From Actinomycetes bacterium (GTDB lineage: Bacteria; Actinomycetota; Actinomycetes; Actinomycetales; Micrococcaceae), in NCBI GenBank assembly GCA_023426375.1, contig JAFAAV010000068.1, forward strand, positions 1 to 64,000: DNA of 64,000 nt, given 5' to 3'. Below are positions 18,351 to 26,873 of this stretch, one piece after another (the first letter of the stretch is position 1; each line of letters begins with the position of its first letter). The notes beneath the pieces were generated by a model. The model was not told where the DNA came from. It was given only the letters and a program-made list of their open reading frames with translations, and made no database searches. Made by a program: the position numbers and the translations under genes.

Positions 18351-18952
18351 CGCAGTTCCCCGGTGCGCGGATCGGCGCCTGCGAAGAAGGCGTCCTCGGC
18401 GGCGCGGCGTTCGGCGACTCGTGCGGCGACGTACTCGACGAAGTCGGCATCGCGGTCGGCGACGAACACGTCCTCGACCGGGTCGGCGGGGTCCTCGCCG
18501 GGCCAGGTCGTCTGCCTGGTTGGCCGGTCGCGGTCCAGGCGGGTACCGGAGGCGGCGACCCATTCGCGCAGCCTGGCGCGGGCGTCGGCGAAGTCGCGAT
18601 GCCACCCGAACGGGGCACTGCCGTTCTGCTCGGGGTGGTAGGCACACAGCCAGTGCAGATGCAGCGCTGAGAGCTCCCAGACGAGTTCGTCGTGGCGGTG
18701 CCAGAACGGTGGGATGACGCTGGCGGGCAGCCCGTAGGTGCGGCGTGTCGTCTCGACCCACCGGTTCAGGGCGTACCACTCCTTTTCGAGTTCGTCGGCG
18801 CGCAGCAGGTACCAGTTCACTGGGTGCGGCGGGCCGGGGTCCTCCTCGTCCTCGTCTTCGAGCATCCCCTCGTCGTCGAGGTCGAGCTCGTCCTCGGGCA
18901 GCTCCTCCACGGCGGGCTCACCGGGGGTCTCGTGGTCGCGGTCGTCGGTCAT
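18347..18952 (-). CDS. DUF4913-like conserved mobile-element protein
   Basis: A 201-residue protein with a very acidic N-terminus (residues 15-40) and a core resembling DUF4913, seen in actinobacterial integrative elements: WHRHDELVWELSALHLHW followed by FGWHRDFADARARLREW. No catalytic motif is evident. The ATG at 18952 lies 19 bases after the SSB stop. Its function is unknown, possibly a DNA-processing accessory factor. Confidence 0.75.
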   Translation of the reverse strand: MTDDRDHETPGEPAVEELPEDELDLDDEGMLEDEDEEDPGPPHPVNWYLLRADELEKEWYALNRWVETTRRTYGLPASVIPPFWHRHDELVWELSALHLHWLCAYHPEQNGSAPFGWHRDFADARARLREWVAASGTRLDRDRPTRQTTWPGEDPADPVEDVFVADRDADFVEYVAARVAERRAAEDAFFAGADPRTGELR

Positions 18953-18971
18953 GATCGGGACTCCTCGGTGC

Positions 18972-19541
18972 TCACAGGCCCATGTCCGGCGACTGCCGGT
19001 CGGGCCGGTACTCGGGCGCGGCGAACGCGGCAGGCGTCTGCTGCTGCGCCACCTGCCGTTCCGGCTGCTCGGGAACACCGGAACCGGCGGACTGCTGGGC
19101 TGCGTCACGTTCGACGGTGGGTCGCTGGGCCTGTTCGCGGCGCGGGGTGCGGTCGACCTCGTAGGTGGTGCGGGCCATGTCGTGACCGAGCGCGGTCGCG
19201 ACGAACCGCTGCTTCGTCTCGCCGGTGCTCTTGGACTGGTAGTCCTCCATGCGCCCCTCGGCGATGAAGAAGTCGTTCTTGGCGAGTTGCTTGTAGGCGC
19301 GCACGGCGACGCCCTTGTAGGCGACGAGGTCGTGGTAGGTGTTCGGCAGACGGGTGTAGGTGCCGTCGTCCTCGTAGTCCCAATGACGCTGCTCGACCTT
19401 CGCGTAGAACGCCGCTTTGCCCTTCTGAGTGGTGCCCAGCGTCGGCTCGGACTTGATGCGTCCCTTGAAGGACTCGCGGACATCCGCGCCCTGCTCGGGC
19501 TGGGTCTCGGGGCCGGTTCCTGGGTTCTCGTGCTCGGCCAT
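18972..19541 (-). CDS. ssb: Single-stranded DNA-binding protein of the element
   Basis: A 189-residue OB-fold protein: RIKSEPTLGTTQKGKAAFYA, then KNDFFIAEGRMEDYQ, then RFVATALGHDMART match the strands of bacterial SSB. The C-terminal third is Gln/Pro/Ala-rich and low in complexity. It ends in DMGL rather than the usual acidic DDxxxF tip. It probably protects transferred single strands during conjugation. The unit is preceded by a GTGCACCTG site at 19606-19598. Confidence 0.85.
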   Translation of the reverse strand: MAEHENPGTGPETQPEQGADVRESFKGRIKSEPTLGTTQKGKAAFYAKVEQRHWDYEDDGTYTRLPNTYHDLVAYKGVAVRAYKQLAKNDFFIAEGRMEDYQSKSTGETKQRFVATALGHDMARTTYEVDRTPRREQAQRPTVERDAAQQSAGSGVPEQPERQVAQQQTPAAFAAPEYRPDRQSPDMGL

Positions 19542-19597
19542 CGTGCTGCTCCTGTCTTCCTGATGCGGCCACCTGTCGTGGCGGCCGTCGTGACAGG

Positions 19598-19606
19598 CAG
19601 GTGCAC
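19598..19606 (-). promoter_or_regulatory. GTGCACCTG site upstream of ssb
   Basis: One of six copies in the transfer region, all pointing toward minus-strand genes. It lies 57 bases before the ssb start and reads GTGCACCTGC. Confidence 0.45.
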
Positions 19607-19622
19607 ACGAGCTGTCCCGGAC

Positions 19623-21410
19623 CTACCGAGGCGGGTCGGGGCGGCGCAGCAGCGCCTCGATCTCGGCCCGGTCGGTCTTGAGCTGGTCGGCGTCGGCGCG
19701 AGCGGGCCAGGCGCGCAGATCGGTGACGATCGGCGGGGCCGCACGCAGCAGGGTCACCGCGGTGCCGAACGGGAGGGTCCGCAACCGGTCGGGCGGGAAG
19801 ATCGCGACCCTGCGCACGGAGCGCTGGTTCTGGCGAGTGCCGTGATCACCGAGGGTGATCGAGTCGGTGTACTCATCACGTTCACCGATCAACGTGGACA
19901 GGTCTTGAAGGTCTTTGCTGTTCGAAGCCCCGCCGAGAAGAATCTTCACGATGGAGGCGTCCCAGATCGCGCCGGCCTGGTTCTCCGACCACTTGTCGCG
20001 CGCCTGCGCGAGAGACTGGAGCACGGGCAAACAGGTGATTCCGGTGCCACCGCCCTCGGCCATCAGCGTCGGCAACGACGGCAGCGGGGCGAGGTTGCCG
20101 ATCTCATCCAACGCCAGCAGCAGTGGCGGGTCGAGACGGGCTCCGGGTGAGCGTGCCGCGATCCGCCGGGCGGTCTCCACGAGATCCTCCACCAACGCGG
20201 CGACCAGTGCTGCGGAGGCTCCGGCTCCAGCACCGGTCGCGAGGAGGAACAGGGTGCCCCGATCACGGATGAACGCTTCGGGGTCGAACTCCTCCCCGGG
20301 GCCGGGGCTGACGGCATCGAGCACCCGCGGGTCAGCGAGAGCACCGAGGGCCAGAGAGACGCCCTGCCAGATCGAATCGCGGGTCCTGGGGTCGGCGTCG
20401 ATCATGGATTCCAGCGAGTCCGCCCACCCCGTGGCCGCGTCCGGGCTGTTGGTGAGGATCGCGACGGCCTCCGCCGCAGCCGAGGGGTCCAGGGTCCAGC
20501 GGAACAGCTCCGCCGGGGAACGCCCATCAAGAGCAGCGGCGTGCAGCAGAGCCTGCAGCGCAGTCCTCGTCTTGCCTTCCCAGAATCCGCCAGACTCCAC
20601 CCCGCCGGCAGACAGGCCGGTGGCCGAGGCGAGGCCGGTAGCGCGGATCATCGCGGTGAGAGGGTCGGCGCAGCCACGCACGGGCGACCAGCGCATCCCC
20701 GCCGGGACGCCCTCGGCCAGGTGCTGGGGGTCGAACACTGCGACCGGGCCGTGCTTCTCTCTCGCGCGCAGGGTCGCGGTGAGGTTGTCCGGGCGGGTTC
20801 TGGTGGCGATCACCGCCCCCGGCGCGTCGAGGATCGCGGGGATTACCACGTGCAGGCCCTTGCCGGAGCGGGGTGGTCCGATGAGCAGGATCGAGTCCTC
20901 GACGCTGGCCCACACCTCCCGGCCCCGGCACATCCCGAGTCGGTAGCCGACATCCGCCGGGGTCGGCTTGGAGAGAGAGGGTCGCAAGTTCCCGGCGCGG
21001 GTGAGCAGCGCCGTAGGTGAGGCGACCGTGGCCACCTCGTGGCGGGTCGCGACTCCGGCGGTTGTGTGCGGGTCGACCTCGGTCTTGCGGGCGTGACGGC
21101 GCAGCCGCGTCCACACCCAGCAGCCGCCGGCGACCAGCCCGGCCAGCAGCACGACGGTCACGGCCCAGTAGGCGACCGCGCTCATCCCTGGCGCGTCGAG
21201 CGCGGCGGCAGGATCACCGGGCCGGAACAGCACCGAGATGCCGGAGGCGGGCCCAGCGGCGGGCTGGTCGGTGCCGGTGAGGAACGCGGCCACCGATCCG
21301 GCGCCGCGCAGGATCAGGGCGAGGCCGAACAGTCCGACCAGCCCGATCATCGCGGCGTTGGTCAGCTCGTCGCCGAAGCTGCCGCTCTGGCGGCCCTGCG
21401 GGACGCTCAT
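19623..21410 (-). CDS. VirD4/TraG type IV coupling ATPase
   Basis: A 595-residue coupling protein that brings the relaxosome to the secretion channel. Two or three membrane segments fill residues 15-115. Walker A is IGPPRSGKGLHVVIP and Walker B is LLLALDEIGNLAPLPSLP, followed by the TraG-typical GTGITCLPVLQSLAQ. The ATG at 21410 overlaps the preceding stop as ATGA. Its position at the end of the T4SS gene array fits the TraG role. Confidence 0.92.
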   Translation of the reverse strand: MSVPQGRQSGSFGDELTNAAMIGLVGLFGLALILRGAGSVAAFLTGTDQPAAGPASGISVLFRPGDPAAALDAPGMSAVAYWAVTVVLLAGLVAGGCWVWTRLRRHARKTEVDPHTTAGVATRHEVATVASPTALLTRAGNLRPSLSKPTPADVGYRLGMCRGREVWASVEDSILLIGPPRSGKGLHVVIPAILDAPGAVIATRTRPDNLTATLRAREKHGPVAVFDPQHLAEGVPAGMRWSPVRGCADPLTAMIRATGLASATGLSAGGVESGGFWEGKTRTALQALLHAAALDGRSPAELFRWTLDPSAAAEAVAILTNSPDAATGWADSLESMIDADPRTRDSIWQGVSLALGALADPRVLDAVSPGPGEEFDPEAFIRDRGTLFLLATGAGAGASAALVAALVEDLVETARRIAARSPGARLDPPLLLALDEIGNLAPLPSLPTLMAEGGGTGITCLPVLQSLAQARDKWSENQAGAIWDASIVKILLGGASNSKDLQDLSTLIGERDEYTDSITLGDHGTRQNQRSVRRVAIFPPDRLRTLPFGTAVTLLRAAPPIVTDLRAWPARADADQLKTDRAEIEALLRRPDPPR

Positions 21411-21877
21411 CGCAGCCTGCGCGCCACGACCGTGCCGGAGACGCGCCCGACCAGCAGCACCTCTCCGGCATCCCCGACCCGTCGCGGATCGAGCAGCCCC
21501 CGTGCAGTGCCGTCGCCGGCCGCGTCGGTGTCGGAGACGAGCACGGTGCAGGCGATGTCCTCCCCGGCGACGAACCCCTCCCCGGTGACCTCGATCAGCG
21601 CCGGCACCGCCTTGGGCCGTCTCGTCTTTGGGGCCGGCTCGGGTGCAGGGTCGGCGCGGCGTGGTTGTGCGGCGACGAGTTCGGTGAAGCTCGTGCCGTC
21701 GGCCTCGTGCACCTCCACCCGCACCGGCACCGCACGCTCCTGGCTGGCGTGGTCGATGATCTGCGGGAACGCGGCCCGCGACCACGGCCGCTGGTCGTCG
21801 TCGGGCGGATACACGGTGCCGTCGATCATCACGGTCATCGACCCGTCGGCGTGGATATCGAGGATCACGGTGCGCAT
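21407..21877 (-). CDS. Conserved hypothetical protein upstream of traG
   Basis: A 156-residue protein with no family I can name. The N-terminus reads as two beta strands (TVILDIHADGSMTVMIDGTV), the middle is an Ala/Pro-rich linker, and the C-terminus has GEVLLVGRVSGTVVARRL. Start candidates are ATG 21877 and ATG 21919; neither has a good Shine-Dalgarno. I prefer 21877 because the protein then starts directly with the folded part. It is coupled by ATGA overlap to the coupling-protein gene. Confidence 0.65.
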   Translation of the reverse strand: MRTVILDIHADGSMTVMIDGTVYPPDDDQRPWSRAAFPQIIDHASQERAVPVRVEVHEADGTSFTELVAAQPRRADPAPEPAPKTRRPKAVPALIEVTGEGFVAGEDIACTVLVSDTDAAGDGTARGLLDPRRVGDAGEVLLVGRVSGTVVARRLR

Positions 21878-21925
21878 CGACACCGGCACCGGCTCAGGGA
21901 GATTCGCATGTCGTCTCATGCCGGC

Positions 21926-21934
21926 CAGGTGCAC
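21926..21934 (-). promoter_or_regulatory. GTGCACCTG site upstream of the traG unit
   Basis: Copy two of the motif, 49 bases before ATG 21877. The local context GTGCACCTGGCCGGCATG almost repeats the one at 33617-33600. Confidence 0.45.
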
Positions 21935-22032
21935 AATCCCGTACCCGCACCGTTCATCCTGGCTGCTGCTGGCGCAGCTGCCGGGCCTCGTCCAGCACAC
22001 GACGGCAGGGTTCCCTCACCCATACCCGCTGT

Positions 22033-22057
22033 TAGTATCTGCGTATGGATGCAGATA
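22033..22057 (+). promoter_or_regulatory. Promoter and operator of the arsR-MFS pair
   Basis: TAGTAT (22033-22038) is six bases before the ATG at 22045. The perfect inverted repeat TATCTGC-N8-GCAGATA (22036-22042, 22051-22057) spans the start codon, so a bound repressor would block transcription start. Confidence 0.65.
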
Positions 22058-22410
22058 AGCAGATGTGCGGCATGGATCCCGCGTCGGAATACGTCGATCT
22101 CGCCGCGGAGGTCTTGGGACTGTTGTCCGATCCGACGCGGATCAGGATCGTGCTGGCCCTGCGCCAGGCCGACGAGTTGCCGGTGAACGCGCTGGCGGAA
22201 CTGGTCGGGAAGAAGCCCTCGGGGGTGTCGCAGCATCTGGCCCGACTACGGATGGCGCGGATGGTCACGACCCGGCAGGAGGGCACGAGCGTGCTCTACC
22301 GCCTCACCGACGAACACGCGGTCGCCCTGGTGGTCGAGGCGATCAAGCAGGCCGAGCACGCGGTCGCGAACGGGCAGATCCCGCCCCACCACCACGCACC
22401 CCGGCAGTAG
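22045..22410 (+). CDS. ArsR/SmtB family metal-sensing repressor
   Basis: A 121-residue winged-helix repressor. The HTH reads LAELVGKKPSGVSQHLARLR. The last helix contains DEH-x13-H, matching the alpha-5 metal site of the CzrA/NmtR type, but one histidine of that site is Gln here. This points to nickel, cobalt or zinc sensing with altered ligands. It is leaderless with its own operator over the start. It precedes an MFS exporter by 44 bases, against the strand of the conjugation genes, so it looks like inserted cargo. Confidence 0.85.
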   Translation: MDADKQMCGMDPASEYVDLAAEVLGLLSDPTRIRIVLALRQADELPVNALAELVGKKPSGVSQHLARLRMARMVTTRQEGTSVLYRLTDEHAVALVVEAIKQAEHAVANGQIPPHHHAPRQ

Positions 22411-22454
22411 TAGCCCGTTCGTCGCACAAACTCTCGTTCGTTAGGCCTCGTCTC

Positions 22455-23684
22455 ATGCTTGCTGTCCTGCGCAATCCCACCTACGCGAAACTGTTCAGCG
22501 CGCAGGTCATCGCGCTGCTGGGCACGGGCCTGCTCACCGTCGCGCTCGGACTGCTCGCCTTCGAAATCGCCGGCGGCGACGCCGGCGTGGTGATGGGTGT
22601 GGCGATGACGATCAAGATGGTGGCCTACGTCGCCGTCTCCCCCCTCACGACGGCACTCACCACCCGTCTCAAGAGAAAGCCACTACTCATCGGGACCGAT
22701 CTCATCCGGGCTGGGGTCGCGCTCTCGCTGCCGTTCGTGACCGAGGTGTGGCAGATCTATGTGCTGATCTTCCTGTTGCAGTCCGCATCGGCGACGTTCA
22801 CGCCCGCGTTTCAGGCCGTGATCCCGTCCGTGCTCCCGGACGAGGGACAGTACACACGTGCCCTGTCGCTGTCGCGGCTCGCCTACGACTTGGAGTCGCT
22901 GGTGAGCCCGATGCTCGCCGCCGCCTTACTGACGGTCGTCAGCTTCCACAATCTCTTCGCTGGCACCGTGGTCGGGTTCCTTGCCTCTGCGACCCTGGTG
23001 CTTGTCTCCCGCTTTCCTCGCTTCGAGGCTCCCGCTCCGGCGCCGTTCTTCGATCGCCTCACCCGCGGCGCCCGTGCGTTCTGGGCCAGCCGGGAGCTGC
23101 AGGGCCTGATGGCGCTGAACCTCGTCGTGGCGACGACCACGGCGATGGTGATCGTCAACACCACTGTCCTCGTCCTGGGCGATCTGGGCCGCACCCAGTC
23201 CGATGCTGCGCTCCTGCTCGCCGCCTACGGAGGCGGCTCCATGATCGTGGCCCTGACCATGCCCAAGCTCTTGGAAGCCGTCTCGGACCGGCGAGTCATG
23301 CTCACCGGCGGCATCGCCCTGCCCGTCCTTCTCCTGGCCGGAGCCGGGGTGCTCGCCTGGACCGATGGCACGCCCCAGTGGGTCGGGCTGCTGAGCGTGT
23401 GGGCGCTGATGGGGGCGGCAACCTCCACGATCCTCACCCCCTCCGCCAGGCTGCTGCGGCGAGGCAGCACGGAAGAGAATCGGGCCGCGGTGTTCGCCGC
23501 GCAGTTCTCCCTGTCCCACGCCTGCTTCCTCATCACGTACCCCCTCGCCGGTGTTCTCGGCGCCGCTATCGGCCTTCCCGCCGTGGCTCTCGTCCTCGTC
23601 GGTATCGGCATTCTCGGCGCGGTCCTCGCCACCACTGCTTGGAGCGCTACGTCCCGCACTCTCGTGCAAGCTCACAAGCGATGA
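22455..23684 (+). CDS. MFS efflux transporter, NreB-like
   Basis: A 409-residue transporter with about twelve membrane segments. The N-terminus (FSAQVIALLGTGLLTVALGL, then MTIKMVAYVAVSPL) resembles the DHA3/NreB-like exporters linked to nickel resistance. Together with the upstream ArsR repressor it probably forms a small inducible metal efflux unit. The substrate is an inference from family resemblance and context. Confidence 0.8.
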   Translation: MLAVLRNPTYAKLFSAQVIALLGTGLLTVALGLLAFEIAGGDAGVVMGVAMTIKMVAYVAVSPLTTALTTRLKRKPLLIGTDLIRAGVALSLPFVTEVWQIYVLIFLLQSASATFTPAFQAVIPSVLPDEGQYTRALSLSRLAYDLESLVSPMLAAALLTVVSFHNLFAGTVVGFLASATLVLVSRFPRFEAPAPAPFFDRLTRGARAFWASRELQGLMALNLVVATTTAMVIVNTTVLVLGDLGRTQSDAALLLAAYGGGSMIVALTMPKLLEAVSDRRVMLTGGIALPVLLLAGAGVLAWTDGTPQWVGLLSVWALMGAATSTILTPSARLLRRGSTEENRAAVFAAQFSLSHACFLITYPLAGVLGAAIGLPAVALVLVGIGILGAVLATTAWSATSRTLVQAHKR

Positions 23685-23800
23685 GCACAGGGAGCGCTCA
23701 TGCCCTCCACGACCGCTTCGACAAAGATCGATCCGATCGCTCGTACGGTTGCATCTGTAACGAACATGCGACCCCACAGTCAAGGTCAGAACGTCTGGAG

Positions 23801-23820
23801 ATCCGCGGAATCACGCGGAT
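23801..23820. terminator. Possible terminator between convergent genes
   Basis: ATCCGCG (23801-23807) pairs with CGCGGAT (23814-23820) just past the VirB4 stop. Bases 23685-23822 hold no gene. Confidence 0.4.
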
Positions 23821-23822
23821 TC

Positions 23823-25322
23823 TTACCCTACGCGGGGTTGGTTTTTTCCGGGATCGGACATGCGGCTGGTGGTGTCGAAGAGCTCGTACTCGGCCGGGTG
23901 GAGCTGGTGCTGGACGACGAAGGAGCGTTCCTTGATCCGCCACAGCCCTTGTCCGGTGCCCAGCGTCGGCAGCAGCTCGCGCTCGGTGCCGGTCAGTCCA
24001 AGGGTCTTCGCGGTCGTGCCCAGCTGGTCGGATTCCTGCCGGTAGATGATGCGGGACTCCGCATTGGCGAGCAGGGAGTTCGCGAGCGAGCGCATGGCCG
24101 AGCCCTGGTCGCCGACGTTTTCCAGGTCGGTGAGCTTGTGGAAGATGAGCATGTTGCTGATCCCGTACGCCCTCGCCAGCCGCCAGTGCGCATCCATGCG
24201 CTTGAGCAACGCGGGTTCGGACATGAGGCGCCAGGCTTCGTCGTAGATGCACCAGCGCTGCCCGCCGTTCGGGTCCAGCAGCGCCGATTCCATCCACGCG
24301 CTGGAGCACGTCATCAACACCGACACCAGCGTGGAGTTCTCGGTGACTCGCGACAGGTCCAGGGACACCATCGGCAGGGTCGGGTCGAACACCTCCGTCG
24401 ACGGGCCGTCGAACAGGCCGGAGAGGTCCCCAGCCACCAGTCGTCGCAGCGCGTGTCCGACCATGCGGCCGTCCTCGGCCAGCCGCCCGTCAGGGTCGTG
24501 GGAGGGAGACAGGAGGTGGTCGACGATCATCGGCAGGATCGGCACCTCGTTCTCCCGTACCGTTTCGGCGAGGGCGGTGTCGATCGCGGTGTGCTCCAGC
24601 GGCGACATGGGCCTGGCCAGCACGGTCTCGGTGAGCGCGCCGATCAGGTCGCGGCGGCGGGAGGCGACCGTCGTCTCCCACTCCGCATCGCTGAGCCCGG
24701 AGGGGCGGTAGCCCTCGTCGAGGGGGTTGAGGCGGGTGGGCAGGCCGTGGCCGAGCTGGATCGCCCGCCCGCCGACGGCGCGGGCGATCTCAGTGTGCTC
24801 GCCTTTCGGGTCACCGGGAACGTAGACCCGCCGCCCGAACGGCAGGCTGCGCGTGTACAGGCTCTTGGCGAGGGAGGATTTGCCGCTGCCGACGATCCCT
24901 GCGACCACGACGTTCGGGGCGGTGATGACCCCGGTCTGATACAGCACCCACGGGTCGTAGACGAACGAGCCCCCGGAGTAGAGGTCCTGGCCGACGAACA
25001 CGCCCGCCGAGCCCAGGCCGCCCTCGGCGAGGAACGGGTACTGGGCCGACAGGGTCGCGGAGGTGTCCTGGTGGCGGGGCAGCCGGAACCGGCCCGGCGT
25101 CCGCAACGTTTGCTTGCCGGGCTCCCCGGCGGCGGGCAAATACCGAGTGGCCTTGCGCTCGGCCCGCTCGACCTCGGCCTTGGCTTTCGCTTCCGCGACC
25201 TCGCGGCGACGCTGCTCGGCCTGCAACCGGGCCGCGGCCTGGCGGCGCTGCGCCCGCAGCCGTCGCCGCTCGGTGGCCGGGGCGACCAGCACGGAGGTAT
25301 GTAGGCGTTCCTTCTCGCTCAC
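23823..25322 (-). CDS. virB4: VirB4-like type IV secretion ATPase
   Basis: A 499-residue ATPase. Walker A is AGIVGSGKSSLAKSL, Walker B is WCIYDEAWRLM, and the C-terminal part has SNMLIFHKLTDLENVGDQGS and IYRQESDQL, all VirB4/TraE-like. Residues 20-60 form a charged helix. It lacks the long N-terminal domain of full VirB4, which the SCO6880-family protein probably supplies. The GTG start at 25322 overlaps the previous stop as GTGA. It should energise pilus and channel assembly. Confidence 0.9.
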   Translation of the reverse strand: MSEKERLHTSVLVAPATERRRLRAQRRQAAARLQAEQRRREVAEAKAKAEVERAERKATRYLPAAGEPGKQTLRTPGRFRLPRHQDTSATLSAQYPFLAEGGLGSAGVFVGQDLYSGGSFVYDPWVLYQTGVITAPNVVVAGIVGSGKSSLAKSLYTRSLPFGRRVYVPGDPKGEHTEIARAVGGRAIQLGHGLPTRLNPLDEGYRPSGLSDAEWETTVASRRRDLIGALTETVLARPMSPLEHTAIDTALAETVRENEVPILPMIVDHLLSPSHDPDGRLAEDGRMVGHALRRLVAGDLSGLFDGPSTEVFDPTLPMVSLDLSRVTENSTLVSVLMTCSSAWMESALLDPNGGQRWCIYDEAWRLMSEPALLKRMDAHWRLARAYGISNMLIFHKLTDLENVGDQGSAMRSLANSLLANAESRIIYRQESDQLGTTAKTLGLTGTERELLPTLGTGQGLWRIKERSFVVQHQLHPAEYELFDTTSRMSDPGKNQPRVG

Positions 25323-25765
25323 AGTCCCAACCCCCGCCCCTGACCTCTGCTGGACCCGGCGGGGTGCGGGTCGAACCACGACCCTGCCGGCTGCGCGACC
25401 CGCGCCTGCCTCCCCGCGCGCAGGGAACGCCGCGTCGTGTGCTTCGGAACGGTGGTGGGGTGTTCGATGGCGGTGACGGCACCGGTCAGGCGGGTCGTGG
25501 TCTCCTCCAGTGCGGTGCCGGCCTGATGGAGCTCGTCACCGATCTGCAGCCCGGTATCCCGTGCGAGGGCCGGGGCGCCGGGGAGGGTGTGGGCGACGGC
25601 GATCCGGTCGATCGCCTCCCGCATCGCCGTGGCCGCATCGCGCAGGTCGCCCAGCAGTGTGGCGGTGCCGGGACCCGTGGCCTGCAGTTCACTGTCCGCG
25701 GCGAGGTGGCGCAGGTTGCGGGCGGCCTCGGTGGCGAACGCGGCGGGATAGTAGACGGCGGACAT
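25319..25765 (-). CDS. Helical conjugation-region protein, short paralog
   Basis: A 148-residue mostly helical protein (residues 1-105) with a basic tail that ends in GSWFDHP-like (GSWFDPHP) and GRGLGL motifs. The same layout occurs in the next gene (25886-26806), so the two look like paralogs, here without the middle domain. The function is unknown. It is translationally coupled to virB4 and preceded by a GTGCACCTG site. Confidence 0.7.
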   Translation of the reverse strand: MSAVYYPAAFATEAARNLRHLAADSELQATGPGTATLLGDLRDAATAMREAIDRIAVAHTLPGAPALARDTGLQIGDELHQAGTALEETTTRLTGAVTAIEHPTTVPKHTTRRSLRAGRQARVAQPAGSWFDPHPAGSSRGQGRGLGL

Positions 25766-25803
25766 GATGGCCTCCCAGGCACGAGAACGACGGGGATGTG
25801 GTG

Positions 25804-25812
25804 CAGGTGCAC
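25804..25812 (-). promoter_or_regulatory. GTGCACCTG site upstream of the virB4 unit
   Basis: Copy three, 39 bases before ATG 25765, preceded by GTGACCGGG as at the 33609 copy. Confidence 0.45.
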
Positions 25813-25885
25813 CCCACCCGCCCGGTCACGGACATGCCGGTGCCGCCGACCCCACAGGGCGGCGGCACCACGGGAGGTAGTCGGG

Positions 25886-26806
25886 TCAGAGGCCGAGGCC
25901 GCGGTCACGCTTGACCGCCGCGACGCCCGGATGCTCGAACCAGGACCCCTCGCTCACCGGCCCACGCCCGGCGGCACTGCCCGCTTCTCGTCCGGTGGCG
26001 CGTACCCCGCGATCAGAGAGCGCCGCAGCGGCAGCACCCGCCGCGCCCATCGCAGTCCCGGCCGAGGCGGCACCGCCGGCACTGCCCATGTCGGGGTCCA
26101 TGGTCGGTGCGGGGGTGTCGGTGTCGAGGCTGTCCTCGGGCGCGATCTGGTGGTGGCGGTAGAGGGCGACGTGGCCGAGGTCCGGGTTGTAGGTCAGCGT
26201 GTACTCTCCCGTGCGTGCTTCCTTGTCCAGCGCCCCGATCGGTGGGGTGTCGTAGACGTAGCCGTTGAGCATGGCCGCGTCCGTGGTCTCCTCGCCGTAG
26301 TCGAAGCCGGCCAGGTGCTCGATCGCGGCGTCCGGGCCGTCACAGTCGATCAGCCACAGCACCGCATCGGCTTCACCGCCCTGGAGGAAGACGATGTTCA
26401 CCCACCGCGACACCGGCCCCTGAACCCTGGTCATCTCCGTCTCGGCGGGTGCGGGCGGGGCGGGGTGCCAGGCGATGCGACCGGCAGCCTGCGAGGCACG
26501 GTTAAGCCCCTCCTCGACACGGTCCAGGGCGGCAGCGGCCTCGGAGAGCTCCCCGGCGGCCAGGCGGGCATCACGGATACCGGCGGCGGGGTCTCCGGCA
26601 TCGTCGAAGGCGCGCCCGTCATGGCGGGCGTGGCGGGTGGCGAGCTGCTGGATCGACTGCTGCATCGAGCGCACCCCGGCCAGCAGGTCCCCAATCACCC
26701 CGTAGGCGTCCTCGGGGTGGGTGAAGTCGCGGCTGGCGTGCGCCAGGCCGCGCAGCGCCTGCGATGCCTCCTCGGCGTCGGCGACGGGATCGTAGAATGT
26801 AGGCAC
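25886..26806 (-). CDS. Helical conjugation-region protein, long paralog
   Basis: A 306-residue protein. Residues 5-120 are helical and resemble the 148-residue neighbour. Residues 135-225 form a separate mixed domain (WVNIVFLQGGEADAVLWLID), and an Ala/Gly-rich linker leads to the tail GSWFEHPGVAAVKRDRGLGL. The start is GTG 26806 because GGGGAGG sits five bases upstream. The function is unknown; presence in the T4SS array suggests a structural or substrate-recognition role. Confidence 0.7.
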   Translation of the reverse strand: MPTFYDPVADAEEASQALRGLAHASRDFTHPEDAYGVIGDLLAGVRSMQQSIQQLATRHARHDGRAFDDAGDPAAGIRDARLAAGELSEAAAALDRVEEGLNRASQAAGRIAWHPAPPAPAETEMTRVQGPVSRWVNIVFLQGGEADAVLWLIDCDGPDAAIEHLAGFDYGEETTDAAMLNGYVYDTPPIGALDKEARTGEYTLTYNPDLGHVALYRHHQIAPEDSLDTDTPAPTMDPDMGSAGGAASAGTAMGAAGAAAAALSDRGVRATGREAGSAAGRGPVSEGSWFEHPGVAAVKRDRGLGL

Positions 26807-26873
26807 GGTTCCTCCCCTTGACTGTGGTGATCGAGAGGTACGCATTCAGAGCACGAACCAGCCGGAGGAGCAC

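Noticed and set aside
23700..25304. A 534-codon plus-strand open frame.
   Set aside because: It is the shadow of the virB4 ATPase gene, whose Walker motifs are clear.
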